Source: Dyadobacter sp. CY345
Lineage (GTDB): Bacteria; Bacteroidota; Bacteroidia; Cytophagales; Spirosomataceae
Direction: 5' to 3'
Length of the DNA stretch: 64,000 bases
NCBI RefSeq assembly: GCF_021502725.1
Contig: NZ_JAKFFS010000001.1
Span: 2,046,001-2,110,000 of the forward strand
Below, piece by piece: positions 9,645-19,552 of the stretch. The notes beneath the pieces are model-generated. The model saw only the letters and a list, made by a program, of their open reading frames with translations. It searched no databases and was not told the DNA's origin. The first letter of the stretch is position 1. The number at the start of each line of letters is the position of its first letter. The translations under genes were made by a program, and so were the position numbers.

Positions 9645-9777
9645 CTTTTATTCAGGCTTTACCTGAACGCCTGTTAGCTGCCAATTTTAACCGTCAAGAA
9701 AAGCAAACAGCAGATACAAAATGTTACAGATTTTTTGTCAAAAGTTACATCTATCACAGATCATAAAAACATCATTA

Positions 9778-12438
9778 CTATTTTATCGGGAAAAATATGC
9801 GCGCGCACTGTATTACAAAAACAGGACCAACCCCGGCAGCTAAAATTAATTCAAGCGCCCTAGTGTCAAGTATTTGCAGTGAGAGAATTTCCCGGAAGAA
9901 AGGAATGTAGTATGTGATGAACATAACGAGGATGCATAACGCAAGTGCCATCCAGATAAATTTGTTCCTTGTAATTTCATTGTTAAAAAAACGAAGCTTA
10001 CCGGAATACATATTAAATACATGCAGGAGTTGAGCAAGTGATAGCGCGAAAAAAGTAATCGTATTTCCTTCCTCCGGACTATATCCCAATTGATTGATTG
10101 CATACCAGTATACTCCCAGGACGGAAATGGTCATGACTAAGGCATAAAATACAATTCTTTTCCAATCTGCCATTTCTAAAATAGGCTGCTTGGGATCTCT
10201 CGGCGGGGATTGCATCAGTTTTTTATTATCCTTTCCAACGCCCAGTGCAAGAGCCGGAAAAACATCTGTAATGATGTTTATAAAAAGAATTTGCAGCGGA
10301 AGGAGTGGACTTCCCACATTGAGGAAACCGGCAAAAGTAACTACAAAAATCTCACTCATGTTACACGACAAAAGAAAGACGATAAACTTTCTGATATTCT
10401 CAAAAATGACGCGTCCCTGTTCAATCGCATGAACAATCGAAGCGAACGAATCATCTTTCAAAACCATATCGGCGGCTTCCGCGGCAACGGCTGTTCCGCG
10501 CAGTCCCATCGCAATGCCAATGTCTGATTTTTTTAAAGCAGGCGCGTCATTCACCCCGTCGCCGGTCATGCCGACAATATCACCTTGTTTTTGATAAAAA
10601 TCGATCATATCAAGTTTTTGGGCCGGATTTACCCGCGCAAAAACATGGCAATCCATCATTTTTTTCTGATCATCGGCAGACGAAAAATCGAATGATTCGA
10701 GGTCTTTTCCGGTCAGTACCAGTTGCTCATGCTCTCCAACCAGATTAACGTCTTTCGCAATTTTCAGCGAAGTTGCAGGATGATCACCGGTAACTATAAT
10801 AACCTTGATCCCAGCCTCATGACAGGCCGTTAATGATTTAATCACTTCCTTGCGCGGCGGATCAAGAAATCCGATCAGGCCGGCGTAAATAAGTTTTTCA
10901 TCTTTTGTAAAATTTTCGCTCGGTTTGATATCCGTTTGCAGGTATGCAAAAGCAAGTGTCCGCAACCCGTCCGCTGCCATGAGCTCGGATACTTCGAGTT
11001 CCTTGTCCCGATCTTCCTGGCTGTTCCAATTACAAAGTGCAGAAACTTCTTCAACGGCTCCCTTTACTCCAATAAAATAATTTATTCCAACCTGATCCAA
11101 AGTGGCCATCATTCTTGTGTCAGAGCTGAAAGCCTGTTCAGCCTGGCGATTATAATCCTTATGTAATTGATGCAGATCGATCCCGGCAGCAAGTGCATAG
11201 GAAAGCAACGCGACCTCCACCGGATCTCCCAGTTCTTTCCGATCTGATTTTTTTGAAGTCAATTGTGCGTTATTGACCAATGCGCCGATCCGGGCAAGCA
11301 TTTCCTGTTCGGGGGAATGAAAAAGCAACTGGTCTCCTTCTTTCACTTCCAGATTTTGAACGTCTTGCTCGTTGGTTTCCATTTTAATAATAAAATCATT
11401 TCCAGCCGCGCGAAGCGTATGTACTTCAATTTTATTCTGGGTAAGCGTTCCGGTTTTATCGGTAAAAATTACGTTTGTACCGCCCAAAGTTTCAACGGCT
11501 GACAAACGTTTTACGATCACTTTTTTCTCAGCCAGTCGAAGCATTCCATAAGCCAGCGCAACTGTTGCCACCACCGACATACCCTCCGGAATGGCCGCAA
11601 TAGCCAGCGCGACTGCCGTTTCTATCAGTTGTTTAATTTCCTGTCCTCTTAACAAACCGACGATTAAAAACAGCGTCGCCATACCCAGTGTGACCCAGAT
11701 CAACACTTTCCCCAAAGCATCCAGTTTTGCTTCCAAAGGAGTAGCAGTACGTTTCGCCTCGCTCACCATCGTGGCAATCTTGCCCAGCTCAGTGGCCTGC
11801 CCAATACCGGTTACGACTGCTTTTGCATTTCCATTGGTTATGGCAGTACCCTTAAATAGCCGGTCGTGCCTGTCACCCAAGGGCGCGTCTGCGGGGGATT
11901 TGTCGGTGCTTTTCTGGGAAGGAACAGATTCGCCAGTGAGGGCCGATTCATCGATGGTTAGCTGGTTTACTTCCAGGATAAGTGCGTCAGCAGGTATCAG
12001 ATCTCCTGCTTCCAAAATCAGTATATCACCGATTGTTACCTGATCGGATGGAATTTCAGTAATCTTTTTATCGCGCAGCACCCTGGTAGGTGTGGTATCC
12101 AGTTTTCGCAAAGCTTCCATGGATTGCCGTGCATTGTATTCAAGCACAAAACCGGTAATTGCGTTGATCAGAATTACAGCGATCACAGCAAATCCTTCCA
12201 GATTATCGCCCAGAAAAAACGACACGATTGCTGCCGCTGCCAGGATATAGACAATAATACTATTTACCTGCCGCAAAAGGATGGACCATAAACTTTCCGG
12301 TTTTACTTGTTCCAGCTCATTCAATCCGAATTTCTTTGTGCGCCGGGTAGCTTCCTCGCTGGATAATCCGGTTTTTTGATCTGTTAAAGGGAGGTTGCCA
12401 GATTCAGGAGATTGTGCTTGGCGGGATGTTTCTGACAT
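9778..12438 (-). CDS. P2-type cation-transporting ATPase
   Basis: An 886-residue P-type ATPase with all core domains. An N-terminal cation ATPase domain is followed by TM1-2 (about residues 55-100), the actuator LTGES (168-172), TM4 with IPEGM (283-287), the phosphorylation site DKTGTLT with Asp327, a nucleotide-binding region, the hinge TGDGVNDAP, and C-terminal TM5-10 including NIITDVFPALALG. The fold is that of Ca2+/Na+/K+-type P2 pumps. The TM4 and TM6 residues do not match SERCA exactly, so the ion is uncertain. Its place beside the phosphoketolase operon resembles stress-associated clusters elsewhere. Confidence 0.9.
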   Translation of the reverse strand: MSETSRQAQSPESGNLPLTDQKTGLSSEEATRRTKKFGLNELEQVKPESLWSILLRQVNSIIVYILAAAAIVSFFLGDNLEGFAVIAVILINAITGFVLEYNARQSMEALRKLDTTPTRVLRDKKITEIPSDQVTIGDILILEAGDLIPADALILEVNQLTIDESALTGESVPSQKSTDKSPADAPLGDRHDRLFKGTAITNGNAKAVVTGIGQATELGKIATMVSEAKRTATPLEAKLDALGKVLIWVTLGMATLFLIVGLLRGQEIKQLIETAVALAIAAIPEGMSVVATVALAYGMLRLAEKKVIVKRLSAVETLGGTNVIFTDKTGTLTQNKIEVHTLRAAGNDFIIKMETNEQDVQNLEVKEGDQLLFHSPEQEMLARIGALVNNAQLTSKKSDRKELGDPVEVALLSYALAAGIDLHQLHKDYNRQAEQAFSSDTRMMATLDQVGINYFIGVKGAVEEVSALCNWNSQEDRDKELEVSELMAADGLRTLAFAYLQTDIKPSENFTKDEKLIYAGLIGFLDPPRKEVIKSLTACHEAGIKVIIVTGDHPATSLKIAKDVNLVGEHEQLVLTGKDLESFDFSSADDQKKMMDCHVFARVNPAQKLDMIDFYQKQGDIVGMTGDGVNDAPALKKSDIGIAMGLRGTAVAAEAADMVLKDDSFASIVHAIEQGRVIFENIRKFIVFLLSCNMSEIFVVTFAGFLNVGSPLLPLQILFINIITDVFPALALGVGKDNKKLMQSPPRDPKQPILEMADWKRIVFYALVMTISVLGVYWYAINQLGYSPEEGNTITFFALSLAQLLHVFNMYSGKLRFFNNEITRNKFIWMALALCILVMFITYYIPFFREILSLQILDTRALELILAAGVGPVFVIQCARIFFPIK

Positions 12439-12509
12439 TCTTTATTCAGGTTATAAACTTCTTTGTTTAAATTAAGCAAATCCAGTCACATTGTAAGCTT
12501 ATAAATTAC

Positions 12510-12527
12510 TGCATTTGATAAAATGCA
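12510..12527. repeat. short palindrome upstream of the cation ATPase
   Basis: TGCATTT-GATA-AAATGCA has perfect 7-base arms. It lies 72 bases upstream of the P-type ATPase ATG and 140 bases downstream of the CheB-like gene stop. It could be a regulator site or a weak hairpin. No T-run follows it. Confidence 0.3.
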
Positions 12528-12666
12528 TCAAAGAGCATTGGAGTGTCAAGTCATTGCATTTCAATAATTTAGAGAGTCTTGTCCGCGGAGTAAAAAATGT
12601 TGGAATCGGAGTTGTCTCAGATTAGAGTGTTATGATATTTCTCCCAAATTAGAACGTAAATTCAGC

Positions 12667-13680
12667 TCAATAAGCCATATCCGTATCATGACTTTGTAAG
12701 TCAGCGAGAATATCTTTCAGTGTATCAATGTGCCGCTGCATTTCATCTTTTTTCTCATATTGTGCATGAGACAGCGAGGTATAACCCTTCTGGGCATAGT
12801 CAACTTCAAGTTTTCGCAGCAAATGTTTGCGCTCTTCCATCATCCGGAGAGCTACCCACAAAGTTGTACTGGCAGTTTCGGCCTGCTTAACCACCAAATC
12901 CCGCTCGGTGTAGGAATGACCAATGTGACATCTGTATCGGTTTAGAATATCGCCTTGTACTGCCCACAAATTTCCACCACAATCCGGACAGGCAAAGACG
13001 CTCTTATCTGCGATTTTCTCAATATCATCGATGCCTACTGCGGTTTTTTCTGCAATTTGTGATTCCAAAATAACATCCTGCGGTGCGGGTATATCCGTTC
13101 GCCTGTCGAGACTGGTTATCTGGCTGATCAAACCTCCCATAGCGCTGAGCTCACTCACATGATCTGCCTCCATGTTATTTATCACAGAAAGCGGCATGTC
13201 GGGATATTCAGCATGGTTGGGGTCCTGTACAATACAAATTCCTCCACTTCTCTTAATCGCCCACATACCAGAGGTGCCGTCATCAAGCATCCCACTTAAT
13301 ATGATACCGATGGCATGTGAAGTATAGGCAACAGCGGCTGAGCGAAAAAGTACATCAATAGAAGGCCTGAAACGGTTTTCCTGGGGACCTGATCCAAGCA
13401 GTATTTTGCCATTTTTGACAAGTAAATGCTGGTTGGGCGGGGCAACGTAAATATGTCCTTTTTCAATCTCAGCGCCATTTACTGCCATACTGCAATTTAA
13501 AGTGGTTACTTTGTTTAAACGGTGGACGACGAAATCACCAATCCCTTTTCTCGACAAATGAAGAACGACGCAATAGGCGGCGTCTAGCTCCACAGGCAAT
13601 GACTGGACCATTTCGGCAAGTGCGTTCAAACCACCGGCGGATGCACCTATAACTATAACAAATCTGGGGTGGCTGGACAT
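12667..13680 (-). CDS. CheB-type methylesterase-like protein with zinc-ribbon-like tail
   Basis: A 337-residue protein. Residues 5-190 form a CheB methylesterase domain with the catalytic triad: Ser14 in GASAGG, His41 in VLHLSRKG, and the Asp in SGMLDDGTSG. There is no receiver domain. A C-terminal segment has CPDCGGNLW followed by RYRCHIGHSY, a Cys/His pattern resembling a zinc ribbon and common in CheB-like proteins of non-motile bacteria. The ATG is one base past the upstream hybrid kinase stop, so the two are tightly co-transcribed. It probably works with the kinase in a signalling pathway other than flagellar chemotaxis; the target is unknown. Confidence 0.85.
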   Translation of the reverse strand: MSSHPRFVIVIGASAGGLNALAEMVQSLPVELDAAYCVVLHLSRKGIGDFVVHRLNKVTTLNCSMAVNGAEIEKGHIYVAPPNQHLLVKNGKILLGSGPQENRFRPSIDVLFRSAAVAYTSHAIGIILSGMLDDGTSGMWAIKRSGGICIVQDPNHAEYPDMPLSVINNMEADHVSELSAMGGLISQITSLDRRTDIPAPQDVILESQIAEKTAVGIDDIEKIADKSVFACPDCGGNLWAVQGDILNRYRCHIGHSYTERDLVVKQAETASTTLWVALRMMEERKHLLRKLEVDYAQKGYTSLSHAQYEKKDEMQRHIDTLKDILADLQSHDTDMAY

Positions 13681-13681
13681 C

Positions 13682-16600
13682 TTATTTATTTAAATATATT
13701 GTAAACTTACTGCCCTTACCCGGTTCACTTTCAACATCGACTCGGCCGCCGGAAGCGTTGACTATTTTACTTGTCAGGTAAAGTCCAATGCCGTTGCCGT
13801 CACCATCTATGTGTAACCGGGTATACTTATGAAAAATCGTATTGACGTGATCCTTATCAATTCCCATGCCATTGTCCTCCACTGTGAGTATGGTCTGGTT
13901 GGCTTCCTCCGTAATTGTAACCTGAATAAGGGGCTGTCTCTCAGACCGGTATTTTATACCGTTCGCGATCAGGTTATATAGAATACTTCGGAGGTTTTTC
14001 TTAGAAAAAGTGATATGTTTCACCTTAACATCCCGCTTGATCTGCGCTTTGTTGGTTTTAATTCGTTCTGTAAGGCTCCATTCGATATTGTCCAGCATCT
14101 CATTTACGTCAACAAGCTCTGTTTCAAGGGCGTTGTTTTCAATTTTAGCAACTACGGCTATTTCGCTGACCAGTGAGCGGAATTTCTTAATCGAGCCGTT
14201 GATAATCGGCAGCACTTCTTTAATCTCCGGATCGCTGGTATCAATAGCATTCATCAGTGAAATACTTCCTTCAATACTATTTAATGGATCAAGCAAATCA
14301 TGAGACGCAGTATGCACGAAATTATCCAGGTCGGAATTGATCCGCAGAAGCGCCTCGTTTTTCTTATCAAGTTGATGCTGAATCGTTTTTAATTCAGTAA
14401 TATCATTGAAAGTAATGATTGCACCCGAGGTTTTGTTGTTAATTTGTTTGATATAAGGCATGGTCATCACCTGAAACCATCGGCCATCTTTAGTCTCGAT
14501 TTCTTTGGTGATAACGGCGTCATCAGACAATACCGACATGCTATCTTCAATAATTGTCTCAGTCTTGAAATTTGTTGAGATGTTGCCGAGAGGCCTTCCC
14601 AGATCACTTTCGAGCAGATTAATAAGCTTAACAGCACCGGGTGAAAATTTAATCAACCGCAGCTGTTCATCGATAAAAAGCTGCCCGTTAATATTGCTTC
14701 GGAAGTAATTATTGAGGTCGTCGTTGAGCTCTAAAAGTTCTTTATTTTTTAATTGATAATCCGAATTAATGGTATGCAATTCTTCATTGATCGATTGCAT
14801 TTCCTCACTCGTGCTTTGCATTTCTTCATTAGCAGAAAGCAGCTCTTCATTGAAAGACTGCATATTTTCATCCAGTGAATATAACTTTTCATTTGAAGCT
14901 ACAAGTTTGTCTTTTAATTCTTTAACTTCCTGTTCGAGGCTTTGGGTGTATTGATTTAAATATATTTCTTCGTTAAAAATATGCTGATCATTTGTAACTG
15001 TGTCCTGACGAGTTTCCTCACAAATGCGCACTACCAGGAAACCGTTGCTGCGGCCTTTATAAATCATCGGGCTGATCGATAACGTCACAGTTGTAACCTC
15101 CTCGCCCTGTGTTATTTTAATCCCTGAAACTGATGAGGATTCGTTGTTTTGCACAACTTTGTTAATAATTGCATTGTAAGCTATGGCCAAAGGCGGCGGA
15201 AGCAGCTCACAAAAATCAGTGGTCATAATTTTTTGAAGTAGAAATCTTGTAGTATCTCCATAAAACTTCAATATCTTTTCATTCTGGTCAATGCATATCA
15301 CTAGTTGGCCGAGATCTTTCATCAAAGTCTCATTGACAGCATCACCAAGCGTCCGGTCCGGAGCCTTGTAGGCTTGGTCCTGAGGATGGGTTAAGTCTGC
15401 CCGCTTTTTGTATGAAACTTCTGGCAACGAAAATGATTCAAATCTGACAAGTTGGTTGGCTTCCTGGTTTTTATAAATTTTGAATTTTTTACTCATCACT
15501 TTCAGGCTATGCAGGATCGGTAAAGGATTTTCGCTTGAACCTAAAAATAAAAAGCCGTGTTTTTTCAGCCCAAAAAGGAGCATAAGATAAATCTTCTTTT
15601 GAAGTGCCGGTGTCATATAGATCAACACATTCCGGCAGCTAATAAAATGCATATTGCAGTACGGCGGATTTTTCACCAGATCATGCTGAGCAAAAATAAC
15701 CATTTTGCGTAGTCCTGGTTTAACCTTATAATCATCACCTTCCAGTTGAAAAAACCTTTTCAGTCGCTCCTCCGAAATTTTGGATACTGTACTGGCTTTG
15801 TAGAGACCTTTGCTGGCATGAGACAAAGCATCACTGTCTATATCTGTGGCAAAAATCTTCACCACGTGCTCGCTAATTCTATCGCCTAGCTGTTCACTGA
15901 TTAGCATGGCCATCGAATATGCCTCTTCACCAGTTGCGCAGCCAGTGACCCACATGCGTATTTCTTGCTGTGGTGTAAGATCTTCGATGATTGCTGGTAC
16001 GACCTGACTTTCAATAAATTTAAACGATTCCGTATCACGAAAGAATCCGGTAACGCTGATCAGGAAATCCTTTGCCAAAACCTCCAATTCTCCCGGGTTG
16101 GCTTTGATAAATTCGATATAACCTCCCAGCTCACCAAAATTATTTGAAGCAGCCCTTCGTTTAATTCTCCTTAGAATAGTGGAATGTTTATAATCAGAAA
16201 AATCAAGAGGCAATTCGTGGTTGATAAGTTCGATGATTGTACCTACGTTTTCTTCATCATGTATCCCAACGGCAAGCAAGTCGAGTTCGCGTCTCACATA
16301 ATCTTCAATGACAGCAGGTATCTTTTCAGGTTCTAAAATAAAATCTACCATTCCGGTAGCGATTGCGTTAGAAGGCATACTGTGGAATTCTGTCCCTTCC
16401 GGTTCCCGGACAATCACCAGTCCGCCCGCTTTTTTTATGGCCTTGATGCCATTGGTTCCATCAGATCCGAGCCCTGAAAGTATAACTCCGATAGCCTTCG
16501 GCCCATAATCTGCAGCTAATGAAGTAAAGAAAGTATTGATCGTCATGTGGGGACCGCGGTCGTCTTTCTTATCTGTTAAGTATAAGCTATGGCCACGGAC

Positions 16601-16858
16601 GGTCATAAATTTATCATTTGGAATAATGTATACCTGGTTCCCGCGAATCAACATCCCATCTTCTGCTTCCTGCACCACAAGTTTGCTGTGCCGGGTAAGC
16701 AGTACAACCATATGACTCTTGAATTCCGCGGATAAATGCTGGACGATGACATAAGAAACGCCGTCAGAGGGAGTATGGTCAAAAAAGGTATTAAGTTCGT
16801 CAAGGCCGCCGGCGGAAGCGCCGATTGCAATAACGTGGTGCGGTTCGGATACAAACAT
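13682..16858 (-). CDS. CheB-CheR-PAS hybrid sensor histidine kinase
   Basis: A 1058-residue multidomain protein. The order is a CheB methylesterase domain (GASAGG near residue 12, VQHLS, SGLGSDGTNG), a CheR methyltransferase domain (about 200-470, VTGCATGEEAYSMAM for SAM binding, NVLIYM), a long coiled coil (about 640-720, rich in E-Q-S-L repeats), a PAS domain, then HisKA (ASHDLLDPL) and HATPase (NGIKYRSE, DNGMGI, GNGIGLYL). No receiver domain is seen. The start MFVSEPHH was chosen over an ATG ten codons upstream because family members begin just before the CheB strand. It is the first gene of a two-gene operon. Confidence 0.9.
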   Translation of the reverse strand: MFVSEPHHVIAIGASAGGLDELNTFFDHTPSDGVSYVIVQHLSAEFKSHMVVLLTRHSKLVVQEAEDGMLIRGNQVYIIPNDKFMTVRGHSLYLTDKKDDRGPHMTINTFFTSLAADYGPKAIGVILSGLGSDGTNGIKAIKKAGGLVIVREPEGTEFHSMPSNAIATGMVDFILEPEKIPAVIEDYVRRELDLLAVGIHDEENVGTIIELINHELPLDFSDYKHSTILRRIKRRAASNNFGELGGYIEFIKANPGELEVLAKDFLISVTGFFRDTESFKFIESQVVPAIIEDLTPQQEIRMWVTGCATGEEAYSMAMLISEQLGDRISEHVVKIFATDIDSDALSHASKGLYKASTVSKISEERLKRFFQLEGDDYKVKPGLRKMVIFAQHDLVKNPPYCNMHFISCRNVLIYMTPALQKKIYLMLLFGLKKHGFLFLGSSENPLPILHSLKVMSKKFKIYKNQEANQLVRFESFSLPEVSYKKRADLTHPQDQAYKAPDRTLGDAVNETLMKDLGQLVICIDQNEKILKFYGDTTRFLLQKIMTTDFCELLPPPLAIAYNAIINKVVQNNESSSVSGIKITQGEEVTTVTLSISPMIYKGRSNGFLVVRICEETRQDTVTNDQHIFNEEIYLNQYTQSLEQEVKELKDKLVASNEKLYSLDENMQSFNEELLSANEEMQSTSEEMQSINEELHTINSDYQLKNKELLELNDDLNNYFRSNINGQLFIDEQLRLIKFSPGAVKLINLLESDLGRPLGNISTNFKTETIIEDSMSVLSDDAVITKEIETKDGRWFQVMTMPYIKQINNKTSGAIITFNDITELKTIQHQLDKKNEALLRINSDLDNFVHTASHDLLDPLNSIEGSISLMNAIDTSDPEIKEVLPIINGSIKKFRSLVSEIAVVAKIENNALETELVDVNEMLDNIEWSLTERIKTNKAQIKRDVKVKHITFSKKNLRSILYNLIANGIKYRSERQPLIQVTITEEANQTILTVEDNGMGIDKDHVNTIFHKYTRLHIDGDGNGIGLYLTSKIVNASGGRVDVESEPGKGSKFTIYLNK

Positions 16859-17278
16859 ATCTTTATGGGTAAGGTTATAATACAACAAGGTAGGACAATT
16901 TTCTGCTATATTGAATTAATATAGAAACGATGACTGAGTCCTCAGAAAGGAGTTAACCATTGAAAATTTGCGTGAACCTGTAATTGTACTATTTTCGTGC
17001 CAATCCCTGCTGTCTTGAACAATATTAAGGATGAAGTTGTACTAAATTTAAATTAATAGAACGAAAACCGTGCATATATATACGACAAGAATATTTTTAA
17101 TGTGTACATCATTCGTCAGTAAAAATGATGTATGACAGCTTATATCAATAAAAAATGTGGGCTTACTGCTAAGTAAACCCTCATTGCTAATTTTGAATAT
17201 TCAGCCAGTCTTACAACTTTCTGTATTGCTCAATCATTATTTTGTTCTGCCGGTAGCAGCTATTGCTTTTATGTTTTA
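16859..17278. other. gene-free stretch with a weak inverted repeat
   Basis: This 420-base AT-rich interval lies between the hybrid kinase start and the AraC gene stop. It contains a 9-base inverted repeat, TACATCATT at 17105-17113 with its complement at 17124-17132. The repeat may end the AraC transcript, but no clear T-run follows on the minus strand. It presumably also holds the kinase promoter, but no TAnnTTTG box was found. Confidence 0.4.
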
Positions 17279-18103
17279 TCAAAGTTGCATAACTTCCGAC
17301 GGCGTCTGGCCAAACTCTTTTTTAAATACAAATGAAAAATGCGAGAGGTCTTCGAAACCGACTTCGAGGTAAACCTCACTGGGTCTTTGTTTATGCTGAC
17401 TTATCTGAAAATAGGCTTCTTCCAATCGTTTCTTTTTCAGCCAGTTTCCGGGGTTTGTCCCGAATGTTTTTTGGAAATCACGTTTGAAGGAAGATAAACT
17501 TCTGCCTGTTAAAAAAGCGAAACGCTCCAGACTGATATTAAAACGGAAATTGCGGTTCATGTAAGCTTCCAGATCGATCTTTTCCGGAATACCAAAATTA
17601 AAAAATACGTTGGCCAAATCCGTTTCAGATTTCAACAAGATCATCAACAATTCTTCCCTTTTTATATCTGCAAAAGTCTTGTCCAGCTGTAAATCTCCGG
17701 TGTAATAGGGTTCCAGTGACTGGATGTAATTTTTGATCAGTTTATTTTCCTGGACGAAAAGAAATGAGTCGTTCAGATCTGTCGGTTCAACTTCAAATGG
17801 GTGCCGTTCAAGAAATCTCCTTAAAAATGGCTCGTCCAGCGTAATGATGATCTTTTTAAATTCGTCCTTGTCTTTATACTTCGTATAACGTACAAGATGG
17901 TTTTTCCTGGCGATACAGTAATCGCCAGGAACCATCTGATAGTATTTGTGACCATCATAAGCCTTCATCGAACCTTTCAGTAGATACAGAAAAAAATGTT
18001 CTGGTATAAACTGTTCCGGCGAGATTTCCGGGCCCAAGTGGCAGGATTGAATGTCGTTGAATTTCAACTTACTGCGCTTAATTGTTCTTGCGAATTTAAT
18101 CAA
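17279..18103 (-). CDS. AraC family transcriptional regulator
   Basis: A 274-residue regulator. An N-terminal ligand-binding half (about 1-165) carries beta strands such as HFFLYLLKGSMKAYDG. A C-terminal double helix-turn-helix spans residues 180-272, with the conserved segments FAFLTGRSLSSFKRDFQ and GFEDLSHFSFVFKKEFG followed by TPSEV. The N-terminal half resembles ExsA-type AraC proteins. Its ATG overlaps the stop of the upstream NAD-dependent reductase by four bases, so the pair is one transcript and the reductase is a likely target. Ligand unknown. Confidence 0.9.
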   Translation of the reverse strand: MIKFARTIKRSKLKFNDIQSCHLGPEISPEQFIPEHFFLYLLKGSMKAYDGHKYYQMVPGDYCIARKNHLVRYTKYKDKDEFKKIIITLDEPFLRRFLERHPFEVEPTDLNDSFLFVQENKLIKNYIQSLEPYYTGDLQLDKTFADIKREELLMILLKSETDLANVFFNFGIPEKIDLEAYMNRNFRFNISLERFAFLTGRSLSSFKRDFQKTFGTNPGNWLKKKRLEEAYFQISQHKQRPSEVYLEVGFEDLSHFSFVFKKEFGQTPSEVMQL

Positions 18104-19056
18104 TTATACAGACTATCAATACTCGCCAGCATGGCAGATTCTTTATTTGCCGGGTGCCAGTCAAGTAATTTCACTGCTTTCTGATTTGACATTTGTGTAT
18201 AATATTTTTCATCCGTAGGCTGCATGTCCGCAATATTGGAAGCGAGTGCAGGCCGTTCTTTTTTAATCAGCTGCGCCACATCATAAAAACTGACCACGCC
18301 TTCAGAAGTGGCCAGGAAGCGCTGTCCGGCCGCCTGGGGATGCACCATTGCCTTGATATGAATGTCGGCAACATCGCGAACATCTACAACCCCAAAGGTA
18401 AACGCTGGACTTTCAGTGGTAGACCCGCTGATGATTCCTTTGACAATCGTATCCAGGGAAGCAGACGAGATGTCGCCCATCACGGGACCGAAAATACCCA
18501 CCGGGTTGATTACAGCCAGCTCCATAGCACCACCTTCCGTTTCAATAAAATTCCAGGCTGCTTTTTCTGCTATGGTTTTTGATTTGACATAAGGCATAAT
18601 TGGCGCCTGCTCGTCTGTCCAGTCAGCTTCGGTAAATACGTGGTTTTGCGGATCTTTGCTATATCCAATGGCAGCGAAAGAGGAGGTAAGCACAACCCTT
18701 TTTACACCGGCATCCCGGGCCGCTTTCAACACACGCAACGCTCCGTCCCTGGCAGGTATAATCAGCTCATTTTCATCTTTGGGCTGTTGCGCAGGAAACG
18801 GCGATGCGATGTGTAAAACATATTGGCAGTTAGCTACGGCTTCTTTCCAGCCGGTATCGTCTGTTAATTCAGCCTCGTAGAAAGACAAATTACTAAAATC
18901 GGTGATGCTTGCTTCTGCCAATGCGTGAAGTATTACCTCTCTTCTTGATAGAGAACGGAGTGTGGTTTTTACATTATATCCTTGTTGCAATAATTGCAAA
19001 ATGCTATGGATGCCGACAAATCCGGTCCCGCCTGTTACTAATACGTTGTTGTTCAT
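18100..19056 (-). CDS. NAD-dependent epimerase/dihydroflavonol-reductase-like enzyme
   Basis: A 318-residue extended SDR. The cofactor motif is TGGTGFVG (residues 8-15). The catalytic Ser/Thr lies in VLTSSFAA and the YxxxK in YVKSK. The C-terminal part matches the aldehyde reductase/dihydroflavonol-4-reductase-like group (residues near GPVMGDISSASLD). Such enzymes reduce aldehydes or ketones with NADPH; the substrate here is unknown. It overlaps the downstream AraC gene by four bases. Confidence 0.88.
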   Translation of the reverse strand: MNNNVLVTGGTGFVGIHSILQLLQQGYNVKTTLRSLSRREVILHALAEASITDFSNLSFYEAELTDDTGWKEAVANCQYVLHIASPFPAQQPKDENELIIPARDGALRVLKAARDAGVKRVVLTSSFAAIGYSKDPQNHVFTEADWTDEQAPIMPYVKSKTIAEKAAWNFIETEGGAMELAVINPVGIFGPVMGDISSASLDTIVKGIISGSTTESPAFTFGVVDVRDVADIHIKAMVHPQAAGQRFLATSEGVVSFYDVAQLIKKERPALASNIADMQPTDEKYYTQMSNQKAVKLLDWHPANKESAMLASIDSLYN

Positions 19057-19552
19057 TTTTTCTAAATTTAAAATTGAAAATTGTTCCGGGTTTCTGATTA
19101 AGAATAACCCCAGAGTTGTTTAGCCAGTCATTTACTATGATGCAAAATTCGAAAAAGAATGGCTGTGCTGCTTTGTTGTGGAGTTCAAGTTTTGTTTGTT
19201 GTACGGGTCAGATTAACGGGCATGTATTCATGTGTCAGGCGATTGATTCTACACATTGGTTTTTACGGGAAATAACTAGAATTCCACTTAAACAATCCGG
19301 TGCAGATACCGGGGATGTCCGGTAGTATTAGTTGAAGTTTAAATTTTCAGAAGATCCTTAGCAATTGAAAGAATAACAAGAAAAGATACTTCCAAAGTCA
19401 TCGAAATGCCTGGGCAGACTTTGGAAGTATTCCATTAATTACAGAAGATTATCAGTGCTTTTACTAAGCAATATTTTTGGAGTAGCGCCAAAAGATTCGA
19501 TTGTCCTGGATATTGTGCAATTGCCTGAATTAAAAACTAAGGGTCTGGTTGT
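19057..19552. other. gene-free stretch between AraC operon and HxlR gene
   Basis: About 500 bases without a convincing gene. It contains the 14-base-arm hairpin annotated separately, a short CCGGT/ACCGG hairpin near 19300, and presumably the promoter of the reductase-AraC operon next to 19057. A 69-codon plus-strand frame (19116-19325) is Cys-rich, lacks any family pattern or promoter, and was not called. Confidence 0.5.
19386..19430 (-). terminator. hairpin, probable terminator of HxlR gene
   Basis: A 14-base perfect stem (ATACTTCCAAAGTC and its complement) with a 17-base loop. On the minus strand it is followed by CTTTTCTTG. It lies about 120 bases past the HxlR stop and is the only strong stem in the gap. 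Confidence 0.55.

Noticed and set aside
19116..19325. 69-codon plus-strand frame with several Cys residues
   Set aside because: No promoter, signal, family pattern or neighbour link; lies in a gap with a strong hairpin and looks like non-coding DNA.
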